Source: Lewinellaceae bacterium
GTDB lineage: Bacteria; Bacteroidota; Bacteroidia; Chitinophagales; Saprospiraceae
Assembly (NCBI GenBank): GCA_020636355.1
Contig: JACJYB010000003.1
Span: 310,001-374,000, forward strand
Reading direction: 5' to 3'
Length of the DNA stretch: 64,000 nt
Part shown: positions 1-9,397 of the stretch, piece after piece
Layout: the number at the start of each line of letters is the position of its first letter
How positions within the stretch are numbered: position 1 is the stretch's first letter
Translations under genes and position numbers: made by a program
The notes under the pieces: generated by a model
The model's input: only the letters and a program-made list of their open reading frames with translations
The model's database searches: none
What the model was told of the DNA's origin: nothing

Positions 1-654
1 CTGGAAGATATGTACACAGCAGTTATTGGGCAGTACCGCAGATACATCGGGCATGTTACTATGAATGTTGGAGGTGTATATGAATACCGCAAAACGGCAG
101 ATGAGGACAGTCCGGTTTATCTACAGGTTCCAAAAACAAGACAAGCTTCCGCCGTTAACTGGCTGAATCAAAATGTATTTAGCACGCCAGAATGGTTGCT
201 GGAACCAAGCATCCTTGAGCGGATTGATCCGGTCGGGACAATGGAAAATATCCGATCACTTCAATTGCGCACTTTAAGTAGTCTATTGGGTAAAGACCGG
301 CTCTTGCGTCTCATGGAACAAAAAGCCTTGTATCCGGTTTCTGCCTTCAGTTTGGAGGAGCTGATGAGCAGTATTCGTGATAACATCTGGAGTGAATTAA
401 AAAACACGCAGACACCGGATGCCTTCAGGCGGAACTTACAACGGGGATATCTGGATGTGCTCAGCGGATTAATGAAAGATGAGGATGCCAAAGTAACGGA
501 ATCCGATATTCAACCAGTCATCCGTCAACAGCTTAAGACTTTAAGAAGCGACGTTGCATCAGCCATCAACCGTTCTTCAGGGTTACCCGAGAAGAAAGGC
601 CATCTCGAGGATGTTCTGGTTCGAATTGACCTCATCCTCAATCCAAAAAATTAA
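1..654 (+). CDS. Zinc-dependent metalloprotease, C-terminal part (DUF4953/DUF5117 type), partial
   Basis: The reading frame is open at the left edge, so this is the C-terminal part of a longer protein; only the last 217 codons are visible. The stretch YTAVIGQYRRYIGHVTMNVGG, followed by a VPKTRQASAVNWLNQNVF-like segment, is typical of the C-terminus of large secreted zinc-dependent metalloproteases of Bacteroidota. The HExxH catalytic domain would lie upstream of the window, so activity cannot be judged here. The rest is helical and poorly distinctive. The gene ends 22 bp before the convergent NUDIX gene. The assignment rests on recognising the family tail. Confidence 0.7.
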   Translation: MEDMYTAVIGQYRRYIGHVTMNVGGVYEYRKTADEDSPVYLQVPKTRQASAVNWLNQNVFSTPEWLLEPSILERIDPVGTMENIRSLQLRTLSSLLGKDRLLRLMEQKALYPVSAFSLEELMSSIRDNIWSELKNTQTPDAFRRNLQRGYLDVLSGLMKDEDAKVTESDIQPVIRQQLKTLRSDVASAINRSSGLPEKKGHLEDVLVRIDLILNPKN

Positions 655-676
655 AAGGAGCGGAAAGGCCCATGAA

Positions 677-1291
677 TTAGGCGGGCGTTCGGGATAAATA
701 TACCGATACCACTTCCCGAATGCTCGGATAAATGGGATGGTACTTCTCCAGGAATTCCTGTGGATTAATCCAGGCATGATCTTCTATGTCCTCTTCCGCC
801 TGGAGCTTAACCTGGCCTTCTTTCCATTGCATTTCAAACCAAACTGATTTCTTTAACGCAGTGCCTGTTTTAAACGGATAGGTATGATAGGTGGGAGGCA
901 GATCGTTCAGGATCTCGGTCAATAGACCGGTCTCTTCCATGACCTCTCGCATTGCGGTTTCTTGCAGCGTCTCGCCAGGATCCACCTTACCTTTAGGCAG
1001 ATCCCAGGACCCACGACGAAAGATCACCAACAGATTCCGGCTGGAATTAAACACCAGGCCACCTGCTGCCTCCAGATAAATGAATTGTTTTTTATAAGTT
1101 TCCCACATTTTCTCCAGGTCATCTGCAAAAAATGTAACCTGAGGATATTCCGTCCGTCCGAGATAATTACTAAAAATCTTCTTGTGCAGGTAAGGAACAA
1201 CAGGTGCAGTAATTGTCCCTGTTAAATTTGGCAATAACTCTTGGGGAGTGGCCAGGCAACAAACTTGAGCTGTGCTGTATATTTTGTACAT
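677..1291 (-). CDS. NUDIX hydrolase
   Basis: A 204-residue NUDIX hydrolase. The Nudix box GX5EX7REUXEEXGU is complete at about residues 101-123 (G-KVDPG-E, then REVMEETGL), with a GSWDLPKGK strand before it that is usual for (di)nucleotide polyphosphate or ADP-sugar hydrolases. About 70 residues precede the NUDIX fold and have no domain I recognise. Substrate cannot be read from the sequence. The gene is divergent from pyrE with only 18 bp between the two start codons, so each promoter must lie very close to or inside the other gene. ATG start; a cytosolic enzyme is expected. Confidence 0.88.
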   Translation of the reverse strand: MYKIYSTAQVCCLATPQELLPNLTGTITAPVVPYLHKKIFSNYLGRTEYPQVTFFADDLEKMWETYKKQFIYLEAAGGLVFNSSRNLLVIFRRGSWDLPKGKVDPGETLQETAMREVMEETGLLTEILNDLPPTYHTYPFKTGTALKKSVWFEMQWKEGQVKLQAEEDIEDHAWINPQEFLEKYHPIYPSIREVVSVYLSRTPA

Positions 1292-1309
1292 TTACGCGAT
1301 GACTTGTGT

Positions 1310-1948
1310 ATGGAAAATTTAGCTCAGGAGATCGCTCGATCGCTTCTACAAATAAACGCAATTAAACTTAGCCCGCAAAAACCCTTTACCTGGGCATCAG
1401 GAATCCAATCTCCTATCTATTGCGATAACCGCATAGCCTTATCATACCCCGCTGTCCGGAATCAAATTGTCAATGGATTTGCCTCTCTTGCCAAGTCACT
1501 TGCTATTGATGCCGTCGCCGGAGTGGCAACTGCCGGAATACCCTGGGGCGCTCTTCTTGCAGACCGTCTGAACCTGCCTTTTCTTTATGTCAGAAGCAAA
1601 CCAAAAGAGCATGGAAGACAGAATCGTATTGAAGGCATGCTCGAGGAAGGTCAAAAGATACTGGTGACTGAGGACTTGATTTCGACTGGTGGAAGCTCAC
1701 TCCTGGCGGTAGATGCGCTCCGTGAACAAAGCGCGATAGTCGTCTCCATTTTGGCTATTTTTACGTATCAGTTTGAAGAAGCCAATCAAGCGTTTAAAGA
1801 CCACCGCTGTGATTTCCAAACTTTGAGTAATTACAGTGCACTACTCCACGTCGCCAATGAATTAAATTACATCAATACCACCGATCTTGCAGCTTTGCAA
1901 AAATGGAGTGCAAATCCACGTGGCTGGCAATCATCGGACGAATCCTAA
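1310..1948 (+). CDS. pyrE: Orotate phosphoribosyltransferase
   Basis: PyrE converts orotate and PRPP to OMP in pyrimidine biosynthesis. The PRPP-binding motif ILVTEDLISTGGSS is at about residues 117-130, and the flexible catalytic loop VRSKPKEHGRQNRIEG at about 94-109. At 212 residues it has the usual family length. The frame is open back to 1241, but the ATG at 1310 was chosen because the extra 23 residues are not PyrE-like. The next gene follows 15 bp downstream, so pyrE and the M42 peptidase are probably cotranscribed. Confidence 0.93.
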   Translation: MENLAQEIARSLLQINAIKLSPQKPFTWASGIQSPIYCDNRIALSYPAVRNQIVNGFASLAKSLAIDAVAGVATAGIPWGALLADRLNLPFLYVRSKPKEHGRQNRIEGMLEEGQKILVTEDLISTGGSSLLAVDALREQSAIVVSILAIFTYQFEEANQAFKDHRCDFQTLSNYSALLHVANELNYINTTDLAALQKWSANPRGWQSSDES

Positions 1949-1963
1949 AATTTGTTGCTCGAT

Positions 1964-3043
1964 ATGACACTGATCAAAAAGACAGGTTTAAAGTTTCTGA
2001 CAAATTATCTTAACAACGCTTCTCCTACTGGATTTGAAGCCCCAGGTCAACAACTATGGTTGGAATACATCAAGCCCTATATTGATGACTACCAACTGGA
2101 TAATTATGGTACTTTATACGGCATCATTAATCCGGGTAAAGACTATCGGGTGGTGATTGAAGCCCATGCTGATGAGATTTCCTGGTTTGTGAACTACATC
2201 TCCGAAGACGGCTATATTTATGTCATTCGCAATGGCGGATCGGATCAAACCATTGCGCCTTCAAAACGAGTAAATATCCATACCGAAAAGGGATTAGTAC
2301 GCGGAGTTTTTGGTTGGCCCGCTATCCATACCCGGAAAAGCGGCAGTAATGACCTGGTCCCCAAGACAGACAACATATTTATTGATGTGGGGGCTAAAAA
2401 CAAAGATGAAGTTGCTGAAATGGGTATTCATGTAGGTTGTGTTATCACCTATGATGATCCGTTTGAAATCATCAATAAAGATTTCTACATCGGTCGAGCT
2501 TTGGACAATCGTATGGGTGGATTCTGCATTGCAGAGGTAGCCCGGCTCCTCCATGAAAACAAAGTAAAATTGCCTTACACGCTCTATGTGGTTAACGCTG
2601 TCCAGGAAGAAATTGGCCTTCGGGGAGCTGAGATGATTGCCAACACCATAAAGCCACATGTAGCATTGGTTACGGATGTTACGCACGACACCAATACGCC
2701 AATGATCGAGAAAAAAGCCCAGGGTGATGTAAAACTAGGGAAAGGCCCGGCCCTGACCTATGGCCCTGCCGTGCATAATAAATTACTGGACCTCGTCATC
2801 AAAACTGCAGAAAAGAAAAACATCCCGATTCAGAGATGTGCTGCATCCCGATCGACCGGAACCGATACCGACGCATTTGCCTATTCCAACGGAGGTGTAC
2901 CTTCGACGCTGATTTCACTACCGCTTCGATACATGCACACCACCGTGGAAATGGCTCATCGTGAAGATGTTGAAAATGTGATCCGCCTGATGTACGAGAG
3001 CTTGCAAGTCATTAAGAGCGGCCAGAGCTTTAAGTACTTTTAA
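1964..3043 (+). CDS. M42-family metal-dependent aminopeptidase
   Basis: A 359-residue M42 peptidase (glutamyl aminopeptidase/FrvX/TET-like), normally a cytosolic, di-metal, oligomeric aminopeptidase that trims peptides. Expected metal ligands and catalytic residues are visible: His68 in EAHADE, Asp181 in RALDNRMGG, Glu215-Glu216 in VQEEIGLRGAE, Asp238 in VTDVTHD and His325 in RYMHTTVE. The frame can start at a TTG (1952), but the ATG at 1964 is preferred. The UbiA-like gene starts 2 bp after the stop, which suggests one transcript with pyrE. Confidence 0.88.
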   Translation: MTLIKKTGLKFLTNYLNNASPTGFEAPGQQLWLEYIKPYIDDYQLDNYGTLYGIINPGKDYRVVIEAHADEISWFVNYISEDGYIYVIRNGGSDQTIAPSKRVNIHTEKGLVRGVFGWPAIHTRKSGSNDLVPKTDNIFIDVGAKNKDEVAEMGIHVGCVITYDDPFEIINKDFYIGRALDNRMGGFCIAEVARLLHENKVKLPYTLYVVNAVQEEIGLRGAEMIANTIKPHVALVTDVTHDTNTPMIEKKAQGDVKLGKGPALTYGPAVHNKLLDLVIKTAEKKNIPIQRCAASRSTGTDTDAFAYSNGGVPSTLISLPLRYMHTTVEMAHREDVENVIRLMYESLQVIKSGQSFKYF

Positions 3044-3045
3044 GC

Positions 3046-3921
3046 TTGTTCCGGTTTAAGAAATGGATAGACTTCCTTTTGTACACCAATCTGTACATCG
3101 GTTTGTGTGCATGGGCATTACTTTATTTTTCCTACGTACACCTTGCCGGAGAAATTCCTCCACTGCCACAGCAAGCGTTAATTTTTGGCGGAACGATTGC
3201 ATTGTATGGCCTGCATCGGATCATAGGCCTTCGTTTTGTTCACCTGGGTCCCAGCCGGTTTCAATCCGTTTTAAAATTAAGTACCTGGATCATCCTGGTT
3301 GCAGGCATTGGCATTTTACTTTCTGTGTACGGATTTGTTTACGCCTCTTCACGCTTGCGCTGGAGCCTGGTTCCTGTAATGGTGCTCAGTCTAGCTTATG
3401 CCTTACCTGTCTTTCCGGGTAAAAAGCGGCTTCGGGATTATCCTTACATCAAAATCTTTCTCATCGGTAGCCTGTGGACCTTACTGACCATTGGCATCCC
3501 CGTGATGCATGCCAATACCTATTCCTGGTATGTCATCACCCTGTTACTTCTGGAGCGCTTCCTGTTTATTTTTAGCCTGACCATCCCATTTGATCTTCGT
3601 GATATCCGTGTCGATCAGGAGCACAAAGTGTGGACCATCCCGATGGTTCTGGGGATCAAGTGGGCAAAGCGCTTATCCATGGGGCTACTGCTGGCTGCAT
3701 TACTCCTGCTTGGCCTGTTGGTCTATTATTTTCAGGTCTGGAGTCCGCGTGCATATTCCATTCTGATCCTTACTTACGGAGCGGCCGGATGGCTGATCTA
3801 CAAATCCAAATCACAGGGTTCGGATTATTTCTTTTCCATTTTTATCGACGGGGTGATGATCCTGCCACTACTCTTTGAAGTAACCTGGTATTACCTGCAT
3901 GAGCTATGGCAATGGTTTTGA
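3046..3921 (+). CDS. UbiA-like polytopic membrane protein (degenerate prenyltransferase family)
   Basis: About 291 residues with roughly eight or nine hydrophobic segments. The sequence FDLRDIRVDQ near residue 185 resembles the second Asp-rich motif (DxxD) of UbiA prenyltransferases. The first motif (NDxxDxxxD) is not present: the matching loop after TM2 reads IALYGLHRIIGLRF. It may therefore be a non-canonical family member rather than an active prenyltransferase. The start is TTG, 2 bp after the M42 stop; the first in-frame ATG would remove several membrane segments. It ends 9 bp before the convergent PorE-like gene. Confidence 0.6.
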   Translation: MFRFKKWIDFLLYTNLYIGLCAWALLYFSYVHLAGEIPPLPQQALIFGGTIALYGLHRIIGLRFVHLGPSRFQSVLKLSTWIILVAGIGILLSVYGFVYASSRLRWSLVPVMVLSLAYALPVFPGKKRLRDYPYIKIFLIGSLWTLLTIGIPVMHANTYSWYVITLLLLERFLFIFSLTIPFDLRDIRVDQEHKVWTIPMVLGIKWAKRLSMGLLLAALLLLGLLVYYFQVWSPRAYSILILTYGAAGWLIYKSKSQGSDYFFSIFIDGVMILPLLFEVTWYYLHELWQWF

Positions 3922-3930
3922 TAATTGAAT

Positions 3931-5892
3931 TTAAAGTACGGTGAAAGTTGTTCGGCGATTAACCTGATGTTGTTCTTCCGTACAGGTTTCACACGGGCAT
4001 TTCTCGATCAGTTGACTTTTACCGAACCCCTTGGCCTGTAGACGTTCTGACGCGATGCCATTCTCCACGAGATAATTCACGGCGCTTTGAGCCCGCTTCT
4101 GGGAGAGTTCGAAATTGTATTCGTCGGAAGCCCTGCAATCGGTGTGGGATGCCAATTGAATGCGTATATTCGGATTGTCTTTCAGCACTTTGACCAGCTC
4201 ATTCAAGGCCGGTTTAGCATCCTCCCGAATTTCCCATTTGTCCAGATCGTAGTAAATATTTTGCAGGATAATCTCTTTACCCGGATAGATCCGGTCCAAA
4301 TAGACCTCTTTATTGACCGTCACTTCATACTGGCCCTCTTCCTTGGGCGGTGCTATAAATTCCAGAGAATTGGTCAGATACCCACTCATAGAAGCATTCG
4401 CATCGTATTGCATGCCGTGTTCTATCGGGATGATTACAAATCCATTGATGTTGGCCACGAAGGATTGTCCATTGATGGTCACCTGTGCTTTTGATACCGG
4501 TTGTTTCCCGATAATTTTTGAATTCGGATCTTCCGGATTTTCCAATAGCTTTTCGACTACACGCAGGGCCAGATGAATCACATAGGGCTTCTCAGGCTCT
4601 TCCACGACGACCTGCGGGGTGTCTGGTAACACGAGGATCTTGGTGAACCGGTAAATATCATCTTTGCCCATGCCATCCCGGGAAGATGAGAAATATCCTT
4701 TCTGCAGCTCACCGGAATGCAACGTGGCTTTGCGATCTATGATCATACCAAAATCGTCTGATCCACTATTTACCGGTGGTTTTAAATTCTGTGGTGGAGC
4801 CCACGAACCGTCATCCATGACATAGGTCTGGTAAATATCGAGTCCACCCATGCCCCCTACCCGATCTGATGCAAAATAAAGGGTGTCCAGGTCAAGCCAG
4901 GGAAAAGACTCATTGGCCTGGGAATTGACCCGGGAACCAAGGTTGACTGGGTCACTCCAGTTACTTCCGGTCAGCCGTGTATAATAGAGATCATAGCCCC
5001 CTTGTCCGTTAGGGAGATCGGAGGAAAAGATCATTATACTGTCGTTGGCTGCCAAGGCAGGATGCCGGTAGTTGGAGCCCGGTTGAATAAAGGATAACAC
5101 TTCCGGATCTGACCAGACATAGGGTCCACGTCGGGTATAATAAATCTTGCAAAAATCACGCGCTTCGTCCGGCGAAGAACACCGGGTAAAAAACAGGGTT
5201 TGGTAATCGCGGCTAAAAGCAAGCGGGCCCTCATTTGCATCTGAATTAATAACATCATCAAACGAGCGGGGATCCTCACCAAGTCGATGTGCCGGGGCAA
5301 GAAAAATGTCTGAAAATTTGCGACCGGTCCAATTAAAATTATACTCACCCGCACTCTGGCTCCGGTCCGATACAAATGCGATCTGGTCATCCAGATACAA
5401 TACCGGGCTGTAATCGGATCCGGGGCTATTGAATGAAAGTGGTTCAACGGTATAGGCTACTTTATTGGTTTTCCAGACCATCGCCGTTTTACAAGCCTGC
5501 ATCTCCTGCTTGGCAATTAGCTGAAATTCCGTCCGGTTACTCAGTGCTTCAAAGAGTTTATAAGCGGAATCATACCTTTCCAGCCGCTTCATAATGACCG
5601 CATAGTCAAAGAGGGCTTGCTCACCATAATCCAGATCGTAGGCCGTTCTGAACCACTGCAGAGCCTGATTAAGGTCATCATTCGCGGCAAATGATTTGGC
5701 TATTAAATAAGCCTTGCGCGCTTTTTCTTCCTTAATGTTAGCATGTTCGTATTCATCACTAAGGAGTTGTATGGCTGTCTGATATTGAAGGTATTGATAA
5801 GCTTCTTCACCGGATTTTAGTTTCTGGGTCCCGGAACAGGAAACCAGAAATCCGAAAAGAAAGAACAAGCCAATGTTTTTATAGTGTTGCAT
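3931..5892 (-). CDS. PorE-like OmpA-family lipoprotein (TPR, beta-propeller, CRD, OmpA)
   Basis: A 653-residue lipoprotein. The signal peptide ends in FGFLVSCSG (acylated Cys19). Helical TPR-like repeats follow at about 35-150, then PD40-type propeller blades at about 180-430 (for example IAFVSDRS, MIFSSDLPNGQGGYDLYY, LYFASDRVGGMGGLDIY), a carboxypeptidase-regulatory-like beta domain at about 480-550, and a C-terminal OmpA peptidoglycan-binding domain (IYYDLDKWEI, then SHTDCRASDEYN and RR near the end). This domain order matches PorE of the type IX secretion system, which anchors the machinery to peptidoglycan. The frame extends to 5985, but the ATG at 5892 gives the lipoprotein signal. PorE paralogs are common, so the exact role is inferred. 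Confidence 0.75.
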   Translation of the reverse strand: MQHYKNIGLFFLFGFLVSCSGTQKLKSGEEAYQYLQYQTAIQLLSDEYEHANIKEEKARKAYLIAKSFAANDDLNQALQWFRTAYDLDYGEQALFDYAVIMKRLERYDSAYKLFEALSNRTEFQLIAKQEMQACKTAMVWKTNKVAYTVEPLSFNSPGSDYSPVLYLDDQIAFVSDRSQSAGEYNFNWTGRKFSDIFLAPAHRLGEDPRSFDDVINSDANEGPLAFSRDYQTLFFTRCSSPDEARDFCKIYYTRRGPYVWSDPEVLSFIQPGSNYRHPALAANDSIMIFSSDLPNGQGGYDLYYTRLTGSNWSDPVNLGSRVNSQANESFPWLDLDTLYFASDRVGGMGGLDIYQTYVMDDGSWAPPQNLKPPVNSGSDDFGMIIDRKATLHSGELQKGYFSSSRDGMGKDDIYRFTKILVLPDTPQVVVEEPEKPYVIHLALRVVEKLLENPEDPNSKIIGKQPVSKAQVTINGQSFVANINGFVIIPIEHGMQYDANASMSGYLTNSLEFIAPPKEEGQYEVTVNKEVYLDRIYPGKEIILQNIYYDLDKWEIREDAKPALNELVKVLKDNPNIRIQLASHTDCRASDEYNFELSQKRAQSAVNYLVENGIASERLQAKGFGKSQLIEKCPCETCTEEQHQVNRRTTFTVL

Positions 5893-5940
5893 TGGAAAAA
5901 GATACCACAAAAAAAACGGAAATGTTCCCGGTGATGTTGC

Positions 5941-5981
5941 AAAAAATAAGAAAGGTTGGTCTACAAATGCAAACCAACCTT
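5941..5981 (-). terminator. Intrinsic terminator after secDF
   Basis: On the minus strand, AAGGTTGGT pairs perfectly with ACCAACCTT (plus-strand arms 5952-5960 and 5973-5981) across a 12-nt loop, followed by a T-rich tract (plus-strand A run at 5941-5946). It lies 27 bp past the secDF stop and upstream of the PorE-like gene, so the two genes are probably separate transcripts. Confidence 0.75.
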
Positions 5982-6007
5982 CCATGTATATTCGGATAAC
6001 TTTCTTA

Positions 6008-9000
6008 CTATTTTATCCCGGCAGCTTTCGAGAAATGCTTTTTCGAAGTGCTGGCTTTCGTCGATGTCAACTCTTTGGTCATGTCTACCATGATCGGCGT
6101 TGCAATAAAGATTGACGAATAGGTTCCTACCCCGATACCCACCAAGATGGCGAATGCAAATCCTTTAATGCTCGAGCCTCCAAACAGGAACAGTACCAAA
6201 ACCACAAACAAAGTCGTCAACGAAGTGATCAACGTCCGGGAAAGTGTACTGTTGATCGCATCGTTAATAACGGCGAATTTGTCCTTTTTCGTGTACTCAT
6301 TCAGATATTCCCTGATCCGGTCAAATACAATCACCGTATCATTAATGGAATAACCGATCACCGTCAGAATGGCCGCGATAAATGCCTGGTCAATCTCCAG
6401 GGACCAGGGCACAATGCCTTTGAGCAAAGAGAATATCCCCAGCGTAATCAATGTGTCGTGGAACAACGCTATAACGGCGCCCAAACTGAACTGCCAGCGG
6501 TTAAACCGTATAAAGATGTAAAGGAAGATCAGCAAGAGCGAAAATAATGTGGCGTAAACCGAGCTGGATTTGATGTCATCCGCAATGGTCGGTCCCACTT
6601 TACTGGAACTGGTCACGTGCGTACCCGAACCTTCGGGTGATTTGAAGTTTGCTTCATCCAGATTTCCTCCCATTAGGCCGTTGATCCCGCCATACAACTG
6701 ATCCATTACCCGGTCAGCTGCATCATCAGCCTGATCATTGACTAAAAAGTCAGTGGTAATGTTATACGTATTTGAAATATCCACTGCTTTAACTACCGGT
6801 GTTTTCTCGAAAGGTCCCGTCAGCGCATCACGAAGTTCCTGGGGACTTACGGTACGCTCAAACTGAACGTTGTAAGAATAGCCTCCCTTAAAATCAACGC
6901 CCAGGTCAAACCCGCGGAATAGCATCGAGGCGATACTGATCAATAAAAGGGTTCCGGAGATCATATAGGCAACACGGCGCTTGGTCAACCAATCGATGTT
7001 AACCTTCGATAAAACGTTTTCAGTTGATTTGATGGAGAAGGTCATTCCGCGTCCTTTTTTGGTCCACCAGTCAATGATCAGGCGGGAAACCAATACTGCG
7101 GTAAACAATGAGGACAGAATTCCTATCATCAATACTACGGCAAAACCTTTGATTGGGCCCAAGCCGAAATAAGCCAGGACGATAGCGGTCAAGAAACCGG
7201 TTACGTTAGCATCAATAATGGCTGAATAAGAATGTTTGAAGCCATCAAATATCGAGTTTGACAAGGATTTGCCTGCGCGTAATTCCTCCCGAATACGTTC
7301 GTAAATGATTACGTTCGCATCCACGGCCATACCAATGGTTAACACGATACCGGCAATACCAGGTAAGGTAAGCACCGTTCCGAGTGAAGCAAGGGCTCCG
7401 AAGATGAAAAACAGGTTCAGCAACAGGGCGATAATCGATACGATACCGGCACCGCCATAATAAATGATCATGAAGATCAGTACGATCGTCAAACCGATGA
7501 TCATCGAACGCAATGATTTGGCAATATTATCATGCCCCAGAGATGGTCCTACCAGGTTTTCCTGGATGATCTTTGTCTCGGTAGGCAACTTACCTACCTG
7601 CAATATATTGGCAAGGTCTTTAGCTTCCTGCAATGAGAACCCCCCTTCAATCTGTGAGTTACCATCTGTAATAGGCGTATTTACTCGTGGTGCAGAAACC
7701 ACTTCGTCATCCAGGATAATGGCAATTTCCCGGTTATTATCCTGGGCGGCCTTAGTGGTCATCTCACCCCAAATCTTGGCGCCACGAGGGTCCATCCGAA
7801 GACTTACGACAATCTGGTTTTGTTGATCCTGGGTTTCATAGGCATCGACCACACGGTCGCCCTGCAAGGGCGCAACACCGGTGCCACGCGGAATTTTAAT
7901 GGCATACAACTGGTATGCATTGGTCAACTGGCCGGTATTTTGGTCCTTGATCCCCTTCTGGCTCCATTTGAATTCCAGGTCTCTGGGGAATAAACCTTTA
8001 ATATCCTGACGATTCAGGTAATTGGTAATCTGCTCCCGTTTATTCTTATCGGCAATACCCATGACCGCCGGGCTTCCTACCGCTGATTCCTGCGTGTATA
8101 AATTCGGCTGGAAGATGGTGAAGAGAGGACCTGCTGTCGTTTGTTGACTGTTGTTGCGCTCAACCAGCTGGAAAGTATCTCTGCCGGTCAGCGTGTCCCG
8201 GTATGGGATCGTGTCAAATGTAATGGCTTCGACAACCTGCGTCGTATCGCCTTCATCCAGTTTTTTCAGGCGCTGGTCGGCAGCATAAAATGCATCCAAT
8301 ACGCCCGGATCGGTAACACGGTAGACGTCCCAAAATTCCAGCTTGGCGGTAGCTTGCAGGTAACGGCGTGCACGCTCCGGGTTGCTGATACCAGGCAATT
8401 CGACCAGGATCAGGTCCCGGCTCTCGTCCTTGGAAACGTTTGGTTGTGTTACCCCAAACTTATCAATCCGGTCTTTAAGCATTTTATAGGTCAGATCAAC
8501 CGTCTCGTTTGCTCGCGTACGCAATAAGCGAATGATGTCATCGTCAGTGCTCTCAATGTTGATGTCATCGCGAAGCGAAGCGTTGTTGCGGAAGATGGCA
8601 CTCAGTTTCTTGCCGTTGGCTATTTTGGAAAACTCTTCACCAAACAGGGTGATGAAGTCCGTTTGTTCGCTGGTAAGTCTATTTTGTGCATTATCCAACG
8701 CCTGCAAAAAGGTAGGATCCTGATTGTTGTTGGACAAATTCATCAGAAAGCTCTTCAAGTCAACTTGCAGAACGGTACTCATACCACCCTGCAAATCAAG
8801 ACCTAAAGCAAGTTGTTGCCTCTTAAGTTCCTCGTAATTATATTTCTTAATTCCGGGAATATTAAATACGGTTTCGGTCGACATGGAGTCGAGATACCTC
8901 GATTTAGCATCGTTGTAGGCAGTTTGTTTAGCCACTCCCTCGGGCAAATCCGCCGAGACCGAAGTAGCATAACGCTCTGCGGCCTTCTCTACTTTATTCG

Positions 9001-9082
9001 TAGGGATGATAAAGAGATATTGTATGGCGCTTACTACCAAGAGTAAGAAGAAGAAGAATCTGATTAATCCTTTGCCTTGCAT
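6008..9082 (-). CDS. secDF: Fused protein translocase subunit SecDF
   Basis: A 1024-residue fusion of SecD and SecF, the proton-driven accessory of the Sec translocon that pulls proteins across the inner membrane. One N-terminal TM segment is followed by the SecD motif LGLDLQGG (near residue 95), a long periplasmic region with family-specific insertions, the RND-type TM block with AVDANVIIYERI, then the SecF half with GVDFKGG and a second TM block with SINDTVIVFDRIREYL. Single-chain SecDF is usual in Bacteroidota. The ATG start gives MQGKGLIRFFFFLLLVV, a good first membrane segment. A terminator follows. Confidence 0.96.
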   Translation of the reverse strand: MQGKGLIRFFFFLLLVVSAIQYLFIIPTNKVEKAAERYATSVSADLPEGVAKQTAYNDAKSRYLDSMSTETVFNIPGIKKYNYEELKRQQLALGLDLQGGMSTVLQVDLKSFLMNLSNNNQDPTFLQALDNAQNRLTSEQTDFITLFGEEFSKIANGKKLSAIFRNNASLRDDINIESTDDDIIRLLRTRANETVDLTYKMLKDRIDKFGVTQPNVSKDESRDLILVELPGISNPERARRYLQATAKLEFWDVYRVTDPGVLDAFYAADQRLKKLDEGDTTQVVEAITFDTIPYRDTLTGRDTFQLVERNNSQQTTAGPLFTIFQPNLYTQESAVGSPAVMGIADKNKREQITNYLNRQDIKGLFPRDLEFKWSQKGIKDQNTGQLTNAYQLYAIKIPRGTGVAPLQGDRVVDAYETQDQQNQIVVSLRMDPRGAKIWGEMTTKAAQDNNREIAIILDDEVVSAPRVNTPITDGNSQIEGGFSLQEAKDLANILQVGKLPTETKIIQENLVGPSLGHDNIAKSLRSMIIGLTIVLIFMIIYYGGAGIVSIIALLLNLFFIFGALASLGTVLTLPGIAGIVLTIGMAVDANVIIYERIREELRAGKSLSNSIFDGFKHSYSAIIDANVTGFLTAIVLAYFGLGPIKGFAVVLMIGILSSLFTAVLVSRLIIDWWTKKGRGMTFSIKSTENVLSKVNIDWLTKRRVAYMISGTLLLISIASMLFRGFDLGVDFKGGYSYNVQFERTVSPQELRDALTGPFEKTPVVKAVDISNTYNITTDFLVNDQADDAADRVMDQLYGGINGLMGGNLDEANFKSPEGSGTHVTSSSKVGPTIADDIKSSSVYATLFSLLLIFLYIFIRFNRWQFSLGAVIALFHDTLITLGIFSLLKGIVPWSLEIDQAFIAAILTVIGYSINDTVIVFDRIREYLNEYTKKDKFAVINDAINSTLSRTLITSLTTLFVVLVLFLFGGSSIKGFAFAILVGIGVGTYSSIFIATPIMVDMTKELTSTKASTSKKHFSKAAGIK

Positions 9083-9123
9083 GTGCTATGAACTTTATTC
9101 AAAAACCTTTGTGAAAAACTGCG

Positions 9124-9131
9124 CAAATATA
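9124..9131 (-). promoter_or_regulatory. Putative -7 element for secDF
   Basis: The minus strand reads TATATTTG, an exact match to the Bacteroidota -7 consensus TAnnTTTG, about 40 bp upstream of the secDF start codon. No TTG is found at the expected distance upstream, so only the -7 half is supported. Confidence 0.4.
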
Positions 9132-9397
9132 CAGGTTTCATGTTACTTTTTAGCGGATTGCCCTGAAAATGAACCAATAAAAGATATGTTATAAGAAAAT
9201 ATTTATTATCTAACTGATTATCAATCCATTAACAGCTACTCCGAGGGGTGTGCTCACTATCAGAGCACCCCATCCTATCCCGGTTAAGTTAAGAGCATCC
9301 TAACATTTTTGATAACGGGAATGCTTCCCGGGTATTGGCTCAAAAAAGTAGTATATTGCGCTGCCCCAATATTCATTCACCTAAAATTAGAAACATT
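9132..9397. other. Intergenic region between divergent secDF and kbp, with one hairpin
   Basis: The secDF-kbp gap totals 315 bp with no credible ORF. An imperfect hairpin lies at 9245-9271 (GGGGTGTGCTC against GAGCACCCC, 7-nt spacer), and a smaller one around CGGGAATGCTTCCCGG near 9317-9332. Neither has a T run, so they are more likely leader or operator structures than terminators. No clear kbp promoter was found. Confidence 0.4.

Noticed and set aside
1276..1290. TATATTTTG upstream of pyrE as a promoter
   Set aside because: It has one extra base compared with TAnnTTTG, and no TTG lies at the proper distance.
5893..5985. N-terminal extension of the PorE-like protein
   Set aside because: The extension would cover the terminator after secDF and hide the lipoprotein signal that starts at 5892.
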